The position numbers and the translations under genes are program-made. From positions 4,972,501 through 5,036,500 of the forward strand of contig JAGUCH010000002.1 in NCBI GenBank assembly GCA_019096065.1: DNA of 64,000 bases, in the 5' to 3' direction. Each line of letters opens with the position of its first letter. The first letter of the stretch is position 1. A model generated the notes under the pieces. The model saw only the letters and a program-made list of their open reading frames with translations, had not been told where the DNA came from and did no database searches. Of this stretch, positions 17,230 to 26,069 are shown in pieces. The DNA is from Paracyclopina nana (taxonomy: Eukaryota > Arthropoda > Copepoda > Cyclopoida > Cyclopettidae).

Positions 17230-17631
17230 CTACTCTGCTTTGAGATGCTCTTCAGAATCTTCAAGAGCCTTTTTGGCGTCAGTGACCTCAGCGCTTTCAG
17301 CAAATTCCGTTTGCAACTCTTCAACCAGCGCCTTGAGTTCACCAACTGCCTTCTCCAAGCGACGATGGCAGTCAGGTATCATCATAAGACTCTCACCAAG
17401 GCACTAAAAATCAATATGCTTGATCAATATCGCAAGGATGGCGCCATGAAATAAAAATAGTACACCTACCTCGTTCATCTTCTTGATATCATGCTCGTCT
17501 TTCCCGTCAGCCTTCATCTTCCCAATTTTTTCACGCTGCATATCAGCCTCTTTTCTATAGCTAAGCTTTTCTTTGCCGCACCTTTTGACAACACCTGTCG
17601 CAATTTTAAGCTTTTTCAATCTGGGATCCAT
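17230..17631 (-). CDS. TBCA: Tubulin-specific chaperone A (TBCA)
   Basis: Small helical-bundle chaperone that holds beta-tubulin during tubulin folding. Two minus-strand exons (17470-17631, 17230-17403) give 111 residues, close to the usual 108. The N-terminus MDPRLKKLKIATGVVKRCGK and the central YRKEADMQREKIGKMKADGK and DIKKMNE match the family. The second exon supplies MMIPDCHRRLEKAV and a C-terminal helix, as in known TBCA. It is head to head with the MYCBP gene (550 bp between starts). Confidence 0.92.
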
Positions 17632-18181
17632 TGCAGTGTTCTGTCAAAAAATACAGTATCATTAGATAATCAAAGCAGGGAAGTTTGAATAAGGCTTACT
17701 TAAGCAAAAAATCTTGGGTGAAAATTCGCTCTCAGGTTGACGGAAAAATTGAGTAGAATGTTATGATTAGCGAGTTGCGACAGCCGACAGGCAGATGAAT
17801 ATCGCCGGCTGAAAATATAAGGCTTGAGCGTATAGATTTAAGGTTTGTTCTTTTCTCCATCAGTCAATTTAAGTTTACGTTGAGTCCCTTCTTCTTAATT
17901 CAAAGCAATCACTCATTAAACAAAATTTGTGTAACTTATTCAACCTATTTTTAGCTTAAACGCAAAGAATTTGGTTAACAGAAAAGTTTATGAGATAACT
18001 TGACTTAGAAATGGGTACGATTCAATTCTGGCTAAAAATCAACAGCAGCGCAGCAGCGCACAATTTTCTCAGCTCAATATTGAAAATCATTCACTGAGAA
18101 GACTATTCCAACTTTCCTTCGAGAGGCACTCGTCGATATCTTCAATTCAATTTTCTCATTTCGCTATCAAAGGCAATTACT
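17632..18181. promoter_or_regulatory. Shared 5' region of TBCA and MYCBP
   Basis: These 550 bp separate two divergent starts and must hold both promoters. No specific element is recognised. Confidence 0.4.
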
Positions 18182-18884
18182 ATGTCGGCTAAAAGCACCG
18201 CCCAAATCGACGCCAAGCGCGAGGAATTTCGCAAATATCTGGAAAAGGAAGGCGTCCTCGAAAAACTTACTAAAGCTTTAGTAATGACTGAATTTCCACG
18301 CTTTTTTATGTTGTTAAAACAAGCTTTTTATCTTTTAGGTGGCTTTGTATGAGGAGCCCGAGAAGCCATCTGATGCCCTGTCCTTTGTTCGCAACAATTT
18401 CGCTGCTTCAGAACTGCACACTTTGAGGGCTCAACTTGACAATATGACAAAGGAAAATGGACAACTCAAGTCGGAAAACGGACAACTTCAAACCAAAGTT
18501 GCCTCTCTTGAAACTGAAAACACCGAATTGCGTAAACGCGTCGAGGAGCTCGAATCTAAACCCAAACTAGAGGAGCCTGTGAAGATAGCTTCGCCTGCTC
18601 TAGAGAAGAAGGAGGTTGAAATGGCTCAATCTCCAGTTCCAATGGCCGCTGATATTTCTGCGACTTCTGAAGCTCTCCCTGAAAGTGACATGGACAAAGT
18701 TAGCCCTGTTGATCAACAAGACCCCGCTCCCGAAGCCCAGCAAGCAAAAGAGGAGCCTGAGGCCAAAGATGCCCCAGTTGAGACCGAATTGACTGATGAG
18801 CCACCAAAGGAGCCTACTGATTCTATGGAAACGGATGCTCCGGAAGGGGACGAAGCTTCAGCCTCAGCCGCTGATGAGGCGTAA
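18182..18884 (+). CDS. MYCBP: c-Myc-binding protein (MYCBP/AMY-1) with an acidic C-terminal extension
   Basis: Two exons (18182-18280, 18339-18884) give 214 residues. The N-terminal 100 residues match MYCBP, which binds c-Myc and AKAP scaffolds: AKREEFRKYLEKEGVLEKLT, then VALYEEPEKPSDALSFVR and a leucine-heptad coiled coil (LRAQLDN to LRKRVEEL) in which NGQLKSENGQL is a short internal repeat. The usual protein stops near residue 103. Here a further 100 residues, rich in Glu, Pro, Ala, Asp and Ser, form a disordered acidic tail. AATAAA at 18977-18982 is the likely poly(A) signal. Confidence 0.9.
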
Positions 18885-19386
18885 TATTGTTCTCTGAAGC
18901 CTCCTTTTATCATTTTGATCCTGGTATATCGACATTTTTGCTAAGTTCCCGTGCTTTTCCTACAAAATTAGAATCCAATAAAGACTCATGATCTAGAATC
19001 TAGCTCATAAAGAATCCGTAACTCCAAATTTTACCGCATTTAGGGATAGAGTACTTCAACAGCAATCATCATACATTAGTTGAGTCACATTTTGGACTTA
19101 ATTTATCGGTGACGAGATGGGCGTTGGTGGAACCAGCAGGCCATGCTTAAGCCTGCTTTCCTTAAGTTTATGTTGTAATTCGCAAAGTTTTATCACACTT
19201 GAGGCGTGCTTACTTGCTGTTTTTGAAATTCCCGCCAAACTTGCTGACAAATCCAAACAAAAAGAATTTTTTTCGCCAATCAGAGTGGGCATAAAGGTTG
19301 ACTATTAGTCAAAACATTTCTCAACAAGAATCTTAGTTGTATTTTGTCTCCTTTGGTTTTCCGTAACCGTCCTCCAAGTCCAGACA
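18885..19386. other. Intergenic between MYCBP and the MYND gene
   Basis: MYCBP 3' UTR with its poly(A) signal near 18977 and the promoter side of the MYND gene. Nothing else seen. Confidence 0.4.
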
Positions 19387-20232
19387 ATGGCCACAATTGA
19401 TGAAGACTTTACATCGTTGGAAGGCTCCGATGGCTCGAATTCTGCCTGCCTGAATGATATTTTTGTTGGCGAAAAGCCTCTGAAGGAGGGCTTCGAAAAC
19501 CTATGGAGTGATGCTCGCCGAATAGAGACTGAATTAGAGGTGCTAAAATGGATGGCAAGGAGGAAAGAAATGGAATGGGACTGTGCGAAATTAATGATCA
19601 CAAGAAAGAAAAATGATATTAAGAGTGTTAAGAAGAAAATTAACATGATTCGAACGCTACACGATCTGGGGCCTCAACTTTGCGTTGACAGTGACGATGA
19701 AGACACTCCTTACGAGGATGATGACTCCAGTGATGAGAGCAGCCAGGCTTCCTTTATTCCTCCGCAAAGAGCTTTCACTTCCATTCGTCAAAAGGACAAA
19801 AGTGCAAACTTTGTGAAAGCTGGAAAGCCCCACAAGCACTCCTTCTCCAAGGGACACTTGTGCCTGCAATGCAAAAGCAAAGAGCCGTTATTTGTGTGCT
19901 CTGAATGCAATGATCATTGGTATTGCTCGAATTCTTGTCAAGAAAAGCATTGGCATATTCACGAGCAGAATTGCGTCAAGAAAACAGTATCCACGTCAAA
20001 GAGGCCTCAAAAAAGATTAAAAATGTCTGTTGAAGAACTTTCCAAGCTGACTAAGCTCATATCAGACACTGATTCAATGTCAAAAAATTACGAGCTGAAA
20101 TCAATCAAGTGCCTTATGTGTAAATCGGAAGAGCCCAAATTTTTGTGCTCGCAGTGCAAAAATCATTGGTATTGTTCTGCCGAGTGCCAAGTAAAGCATT
20201 GGCCTGAACACCAAAAGGAATGTTCAATGTGA
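19387..20232 (+). CDS. Protein with two MYND zinc fingers
   Basis: Intronless, 281 residues. MYND fingers are at about 158-196 (CLQCKSKEPLFVCSEC, then HWYCSNSCQEKHWHIHEQNC) and 242-279 (CLMCKSEEPKFLCSQC, then HWYCSAECQVKHWPEHQKEC), each with the full C4-C2HC ligand set. The two fingers resemble each other closely and probably arose by duplication. The N-terminal part holds a basic helical stretch (RRKEMEWDCAKLMITRKKND) and an acidic linker (DSDDEDTPYEDDDSSDE). MYND domains bind proline-rich peptides in transcriptional co-regulators. I do not recognise the specific orthologue. The nucleoside transporter gene starts only 110 nt downstream on the same strand. Confidence 0.8.
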   Translation: MATIDEDFTSLEGSDGSNSACLNDIFVGEKPLKEGFENLWSDARRIETELEVLKWMARRKEMEWDCAKLMITRKKNDIKSVKKKINMIRTLHDLGPQLCVDSDDEDTPYEDDDSSDESSQASFIPPQRAFTSIRQKDKSANFVKAGKPHKHSFSKGHLCLQCKSKEPLFVCSECNDHWYCSNSCQEKHWHIHEQNCVKKTVSTSKRPQKRLKMSVEELSKLTKLISDTDSMSKNYELKSIKCLMCKSEEPKFLCSQCKNHWYCSAECQVKHWPEHQKECSM

Positions 20233-20342
20233 TGTCATTAAATTAACCTCAAACGACTGATAGCACATCCTACTTGCTGCTACATTGATAACGCAAGTTC
20301 TTTCTTACTTTCATTTTTAGTCCAAACGCTTGATTGACAAGA

Positions 20343-21701
20343 ATGGCTGATGGTGCAACACCTTCGATTTTTGTTGAAGACTTTGAAGATGACAATTTCG
20401 AGAGACGGCCGCTGTTCAGGAATGCTATCAACGAAGATGAATCAGAGGGTGAGTTTAGCTCCAGGGAACCACCCAAGGACAAGTATGGGCTCGTGTGGAC
20501 TATTTTTTTCCTCATTGGCATGACAACGCTACTGCCGTGGAACTTCTTCATTTCACTCAATAACTTTTGGGACTATAAATTTCGGAATGTCAGCAATGCA
20601 GCCAATCAGACAGAGCCCACTGAACTGCAAAAAGAATTCACATCTTACCTAGCGATAGCAAGCACAGTGCCAAATGCTTCGTTTGTCCTCCTCAATGCGT
20701 TATATGGACAACGTTTCGACCTGTGGAAAAGGATTGTATCGTCTCTGTCAACGATGATTGCCATGTTTGTGTGTGTTAGTGTGTTGGCCTTCGCCAACTC
20801 AGATTCGTGGCAAAAACCTTTTCTCGTGGCAATTCTGCTTTTTGTGGTCATCATCAACATGTGCTCAGCCATTTTTCAAGGTGGAACGTTCGGCTTCGCT
20901 GGCAAATTCCCACCTGAATATATGGGTGCCCAAATGGCTGGTCAGGCTATGGGAGGCATATTTCCTGCCTTAGTTGATATCACAATTGTGGCACTTGATG
21001 TGAAAGAAAAAGACGTAGGATCTGCTTGCTTTGTGGTTGCCACCTTAGTCCTTACAATTTGCCTCCTCTCATTCCTGTGGGTGTACAGGTGTCCTTTTTT
21101 CAAATTCTACAACGATGCCAGCACCGAAGAAGCAGATCAAATGAGGACATTCACCTCCAGAGAAGTTCTTAGGAAATGTTGGCTTTATTTGGCCACAGTT
21201 TTTATCACATTTTCGTGCACCCTGTGTATTTTCCCTCCAGTGGCTGTTTTGGTACAAGCCGAGACTTTTGCATCAGGGAGTTCTTGGGCTGTTAAGTACT
21301 TCACACCAGTTAGCGTTTTTCTTCTTTTCAATGTTGGGGATTTTGTTGGAAGAAGCCTTGCTTCGTGGATAAGGCTCCCCACTAATTCTACCCTTGGAAA
21401 GACAACTGCACTTTTAGCCTCGATAGCTAGACTAGCATTCATCCCTCTTTTCATGTATTGCAATATCCCAGGAAATCCCAATCGTAAAGTTGTATTTGGT
21501 AGTGATGCTGATTTTATTGCTTTCATGGCAATGTTCTCGGTGTCAAATGGATACATAGGCAACATATGTATGCTCAATGGGCCGGAACTATCTCAAGACC
21601 GTCAGATGAAGGAAGCAATAGCCATGTACCTAATTGCAGGTCTTGTCTTGGGAGCTGGTGCAGGGTCTTTCCTGAGCTACCCAATTGTGCGATCTCTGTG
21701 A
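20343..21701 (+). CDS. Equilibrative nucleoside transporter (SLC29/ENT family)
   Basis: Carries nucleosides down their gradient across plasma or organelle membranes. Intronless coding region of 452 residues from the first ATG in frame. About 11 hydrophobic segments are visible. The first contains the family signature TTLLPWNFFISLNNFW, and a long N-glycosylatable loop follows (NVSNAANQT). GTFGFAGKFPPEYMGAQMAG matches the TM4-TM5 region. The end SNGYIGNICMLNGPEL and GLVLGAGAGSFLSY match the last two helices. A good splice acceptor just upstream (AG at about 20319-20320) suggests a 5' UTR intron. AATAAA at 21731 is the likely poly(A) signal. Confidence 0.93.
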   Translation: MADGATPSIFVEDFEDDNFERRPLFRNAINEDESEGEFSSREPPKDKYGLVWTIFFLIGMTTLLPWNFFISLNNFWDYKFRNVSNAANQTEPTELQKEFTSYLAIASTVPNASFVLLNALYGQRFDLWKRIVSSLSTMIAMFVCVSVLAFANSDSWQKPFLVAILLFVVIINMCSAIFQGGTFGFAGKFPPEYMGAQMAGQAMGGIFPALVDITIVALDVKEKDVGSACFVVATLVLTICLLSFLWVYRCPFFKFYNDASTEEADQMRTFTSREVLRKCWLYLATVFITFSCTLCIFPPVAVLVQAETFASGSSWAVKYFTPVSVFLLFNVGDFVGRSLASWIRLPTNSTLGKTTALLASIARLAFIPLFMYCNIPGNPNRKVVFGSDADFIAFMAMFSVSNGYIGNICMLNGPELSQDRQMKEAIAMYLIAGLVLGAGAGSFLSYPIVRSL

Positions 21702-22814
21702 TTTATGCTAAATTCTACTTTTAAGAACCGAATAAAAAATAGAGTAAACGGATGTACTGAAAACCTACGAATGCTTATGGCTGGTTGCTTCATCTCGTAA
21801 TTATCAAAACTAATAGAATTTGTTCGAAATAAATTCTGAATCCCCTGCTAAATGATTCCGAATTGGCTATGATTTGTTGGGTAAACAGGGGGATTCGCAA
21901 CACAAAGAAACAAAATTCTCTGAAAGTCACAGTTCGAGTCAGCAGAAAAAAACGTGTGAACTTTTTAAGTTAGAAAGTCAAGTCTTTTTAACTTAGTCAC
22001 CCCAAGTTACTTTAGGTTAGACAATGTCTATGCTTTAGCTTAAATGCCTTTTGGCATTATTGGATTAACTTATTAAGCCAAGATGTTTTGATTAAGACAC
22101 CGTTTGGCAAATCACTTATGGCTTAGACGCATTTTTAACTGGTATACTTTTTGAAGTTAGGCACTTAGCTTTGGCTTGAGTATTCTTAGGGTAGACATAA
22201 ATTTGTAACTGCTACGTTTAAGGTTAGACACCAATTGGCATAGCACTTTTTAGCTTAGGCACATCAAGACGTTTTAGGTTTGGCATCATTTGGTACAACG
22301 CTTTTAGCTTACAGTATGAGAGCAAGTACAACATGTTCTGGTAGGTTCAGGTAAAGTTTCCCTTACGGACTATGGCAAAAGCATCGTAAAAAAATTATTC
22401 CTGTAAGTTTACTATAAATATTGGCTATTTAGCCATGCATTTACGTTGTGCTTTACAGAACGCCGAAATTTTTTTCGCATACTTTGATATTGTACAGGCA
22501 ATATAGCGTACTACAAATAAATGATTTCTGATAAAAGGTCGGGGAAAGCTGCGCGAGTAAAAGTTGGCCGGAACGTCGAGATGGGACGACTTCTTACTAC
22601 AGAGTCTTTCCAAGGTCACTTTTCCCAGCAGATGCGTTCAAGTCTTGCCAGCATGAACAAGTATAGTATTAGCTTACGTTTTGAAACATCAAAAGCTTAT
22701 CAGCGACAGAGGTGACTAAGCCATGACAGAAGCAGCAGAAGTTGAAGATAAGCGACACATCAGACCATGCCTGCTTTGGCTGCCACCAGAAGCCTATTAA
22801 AATCATGGCCGGTA
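21702..22814. other. Intergenic, contains a degenerate repeat
   Basis: ENT 3' UTR, then a degenerate tandem repeat (annotated separately) and the lipase 5' flank. No gene recognised. Confidence 0.4.
22012..22312. repeat. Diverged tandem repeat with a TTAGGTTAGACAC..TTGGCA motif
   Basis: At least four units of about 37-45 nt follow the pattern TTAGGTTAGACA, TTGGCA, then CTTTTAGCTTA: near 22012, 22091, 22218 and 22273. They are irregularly spaced. Origin unknown. Confidence 0.5.
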
Positions 22815-23935
22815 ATGTTCAAGAGAAACCAGAGGATAAGTGCGGTTATCGCAATCATTGCAATATCTGCCCTACTGATGGCAGCCGAGCAATCATTTGC
22901 AGTGGTGCAAAAGGTGCGCAGATTTATCCTTGTGCTTCATGATGTCCTCTCTGAGTTCAAGCCAACTGTGAGCAGATCAGTGCAAGATGTCAGACTCATT
23001 CTGTGGACCAGGAAATCTCCCCTCAAATATTACGAGCTCATTCCAGGTGATTTGGCTGGCTTGTCAATCTCAAACTACAATCGCAGCATGCCCACCAAAA
23101 TCCTGATTCACGGCTTTGCTGACATGGGCACAACGTCTTGGGTGAAGTCATTCAAGAAACACTACTTAGATAGAGATGACTACAATGTGATATCCGTCGA
23201 TTGGGAGCAGCTTGCCAAATCTCCATGGTACACCACAGCGGCCAAAAACTCCAAGTAAGCCCATATACATCATGAAAGTTTCTCAGGAAGTTACTAAATT
23301 GGATTGATTACTAAAGGCAAGTTGGGAAACTTGTGGCAGAGCTGATCGACTTCCTGGTGTCTGAAGGTGCTTCCTACGAATCGTTTCATATTCTTGGTGC
23401 TAGTTTGGGTGCACATGCGGCAGGGTATGTTGGCTACTACACACAAGGCAAGGTGGCCCGCATCACAGGCCTGGACCCAAGTGGGCCATTATTCCACTCC
23501 GTGCCACATGAAGACAGATTGGATCCATCAGACGCTCAGTTCGTCGATGTCATTCACACGGCTGGAAAGTGGGTGGGCAACAGTGATCTCAGTGGTCATG
23601 TGGACTTTTTCCCCAACTTGGGCCTGGCCACTCAACCAGGCTGCGAAGGGAGGGAGTCGCTGGACTTGTCGTGCTCTCACAGGAAGGCATGGCAGATGTA
23701 TGCCGAAAGTATTCAGAAGGACAAGCCAACGTTCTTTGCTGTGAGGTGCGACAGCGCGAAGCACTTTGCCCAAGGATATTGTTGCCACTCAAGGGCCCTT
23801 CTGAGTTTGGCCATCATGGGAGAGCCTGCCCACAACCAAACAAGAGGGACATTTTTCCTCTTCACGAACACTGAAAGCCCATTAGCTAAGAGTAAGGATG
23901 ATAGCATCAATTGCCACTTGACTCCGTCGCCATAG
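22815..23935 (+). CDS. Pancreatic-lipase-family secreted lipase/phospholipase A1
   Basis: Secreted serine hydrolase of neutral lipids or phospholipids. Two exons (22815-23254, 23317-23935) give 352 residues. The ATG at 22815 was chosen because it directly precedes a signal-like segment (SAVIAIIAISALLMAAEQSFA); an in-frame ATG at 22767 would add 16 residues. Family motifs are present: KILIHGFADMG with the oxyanion strand, YNVISVDWEQLAKSPWY, and the catalytic triad Ser176 (GASLGAHAAG), Asp200 (GLDPSGPLF) and His268 (CSHRKAW). The nucleophile elbow is GASLG rather than the usual GHSLG. The lid is short, which favours a phospholipase A1-like enzyme, though the substrate cannot be fixed from sequence. 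Confidence 0.9.
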
Positions 23936-24005
23936 AACTCCCATAGCTGTGATATAGTAGCGGGCCTCTCATTCTTGTTTATTTTTTAAGCCTCACAGTT
24001 TTTGA

Positions 24006-25154
24006 TCACCATGCGGAAAGCGTCACACTTCGGCGGGAGAAAGCTCCCAGAAACATAGCGACTACCAGCAATAAAGTCAAGAGAATGGATAAATAAACAA
24101 CTAAGCCAAAAGTGGTCTTTTGTGAGTTCACCAACATTCCTGTCCGCCTCTCGAGGAGAGCAACTCTAGATTCTAATTCCGCTGTCATTTGCTCCCGTGG
24201 GGAGCTATCATCCAAAGCCAATACGTGCTCTTTGATGCTTTCGTCTAATTTGATTTTGTCCTCGGAGACGAGCTGCCTTTGGTCTAAGCAGGTCTCCAAG
24301 TAATCAATGCGAGAAAGGAGTGAATCCTCGTCAATCAGGGCTTTCCATCCCTTCTGAACCTGGAAACGAAGTTGTTGCAAAAGCAATTTCGTACGTTCCA
24401 GTTTCTCCCCTAGAGACTTTTCTTTTTCCTCGAATTGGCCTAGAGTGGCAGCTAGTTCAATTTCGGTGGCAACGTCAGGTTGCTTGATTTCTTTGATATG
24501 AGACACCAACTCCACATTCGCTATTATGCATTTATGCTTAGAGTTGGAAGCACAGTCAGACACATCCTAAAAGGATCGTGTGATTATCTAAGAAAGCAAC
24601 CCAAAACCAAAATCTTAGTTGATTATAGGAAGCCCTTGTACCTGACCAAATTGGATTGTGTCGTTGTTGAAAATTTGAAAGGAAGTATTCGGAGGAATTT
24701 TCGCCGAGTTCACATAGGTTCCATTAGAGCTATTCAAGTCAGTGATGAAGAAGCATCCATCATCTTGAAATTTGAGTTCTGCATGTTGTCTTGAGAGAAC
24801 TCTGCAGTCAAATATTCCAGAAGTGACCTCATCCTCAGGTCCGTTGTTTGTATGCCGGCCAATCAGTACAGATCTTCCTACCTCCAATGCAATTCGACGA
24901 GTGGCAAAGCACTTGCCCTCTCCAGACTTCGGATGTAGGACAACCTCAGCATCTTTCTTAATATTCTGTGAGCTTTTTAGCACTTTTCTCTTCAGCATGC
25001 AATCAAAACTGCGCGTGCCATCATTTTTTCTTCTCATCGTCAGTGAGCTTGGCTTAGAAATTGACTCTAGAACATTCGAAAGAGTCTTGTTCTCGTCAAG
25101 AAACTCATCTTGCGAGAGAGCTTCAAGATCCCTAGTGTCAAGAACAAGAGACAT
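24006..25154 (-). CDS. Tail-anchored FHA-domain protein (SLMAP-like)
   Basis: Two minus-strand exons (24642-25154, 24006-24566) give 357 residues. An FHA domain at about 77-171 has the phosphothreonine-binding residues: GR at 99-100, SRQH at 121-124 and NSSNGTYVN at 141-149. IFDCRVLSRQHA resembles the SLMAP/TCF19 class. The second exon encodes coiled coil (EIELAATLGQFEEKEKSLGE and onward) and a single C-terminal hydrophobic segment at about 325-347 with a short basic tail, i.e. a tail anchor. SLMAP recruits the STRIPAK phosphatase to Hippo kinases and has the same FHA, coiled coil and tail-anchor order, but it is usually longer and its FHA is closer to the N-terminus. The start lies 35 nt after the stop of the Myb/SANT-like gene. 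Confidence 0.7.
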
Positions 25155-25189
25155 GACTGAATAATTGAGCTTTGATAAGCGTCATCACT

Positions 25190-25657
25190 CTATTTCCGTA
25201 GAAGCTTCTGTTGCAACATTTGTATCTCTAGCTCTAGCTTCACACATTCCAAGGGTACTTTTTCAATCTCGTTTTCTAGCTTCTTGCATTCCAATAGGAG
25301 CTTCCGCTTCGTAAGCGATAAGGTATCCCGTTCAGTCTTTGGTGCAGTTTTCGGCTTGTACGCGAGAGCCGGCGCTTTGGTGTCTGGCTCTAAATCCGCA
25401 TCAGAATGGCTCAGAATGCTAACAATGAGTTGCTCATTTTCATCAAGGGATTGCTGACTCTTCACCTTACCAATTGTGGAATCTCGAAGTTGCTCCCAGA
25501 GTCTTTGAATATCCTCTTTCGTCACTCCAATCACACCACTATTTGCTAAGCTGTTCAGCAACTCATTCCATTTGTCATTATCGTCACTGGTGACAAAGTC
25601 TTTGTTTTCAAACAAGAATTGGACAATCTGAGCCTTGGTTTCTGATGAGAACTCCAT
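25190..25657 (-). CDS. Small Myb/SANT-like DNA-binding protein
   Basis: Intronless, 155 residues. The first 60 or so residues look like a Myb/SANT-like trihelix of the type found in NAIF1 and Zeste: three predicted helices with spaced Trp residues (DKWNELLNSLANSGVIGVTK, then RLWEQLRD). The C-terminus is a Leu/Glu/Lys coiled coil (LTKRKLLLECKKLENEIEKV and LELEIQMLQQKLL), which suits a self-associating regulator. The domain call rests on pattern only. It directly precedes the FHA gene on the same strand. Confidence 0.6.
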   Translation of the reverse strand: MEFSSETKAQIVQFLFENKDFVTSDDNDKWNELLNSLANSGVIGVTKEDIQRLWEQLRDSTIGKVKSQQSLDENEQLIVSILSHSDADLEPDTKAPALAYKPKTAPKTERDTLSLTKRKLLLECKKLENEIEKVPLECVKLELEIQMLQQKLLRK

Positions 25658-26069
25658 TTTAGAATTGGAGCAAGGTTCCTTTTTTGATTTTTTCAGGTTT
25701 CAAAACAATCGCCGAGTTGCGACTTGCGAGTGAACCGCAGCAATTTGGCGGAATTCTTCGAACAGCCAACAGCAACCTCGTTCAATTTGACGGCTTGTAC
25801 GCTATACTTATGTATTAGAATAAAATGTAGAATTCTTTAAGTACACAAGTTTTGTGATATTTCTTTGATAATGTGAAATTGTAGAGAAGCATTTATTCAT
25901 CGATTCTTTCATCATAATTACAGAGGACATCTCACAAAAAAGAATGGTTCATTGTAGGCTCTCTAATCGTAGAAAATAGCTACTTTCTTTCGAGGTTAAT
26001 TTCTTCTTGCAAGATGAATTTAGCTAGGGCCGCCGCTAGACTGGGGTCGCACGCTCTTACCCCGCCGAG
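25658..26069. other. RanBP2-RanGAP 3' UTR and Myb-like 5' flank
   Basis: A minus-strand AATAAA (TTTATT at about 25892) fits the RanBP2-RanGAP 3' end about 175 nt after its stop. No other feature. Confidence 0.4.
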
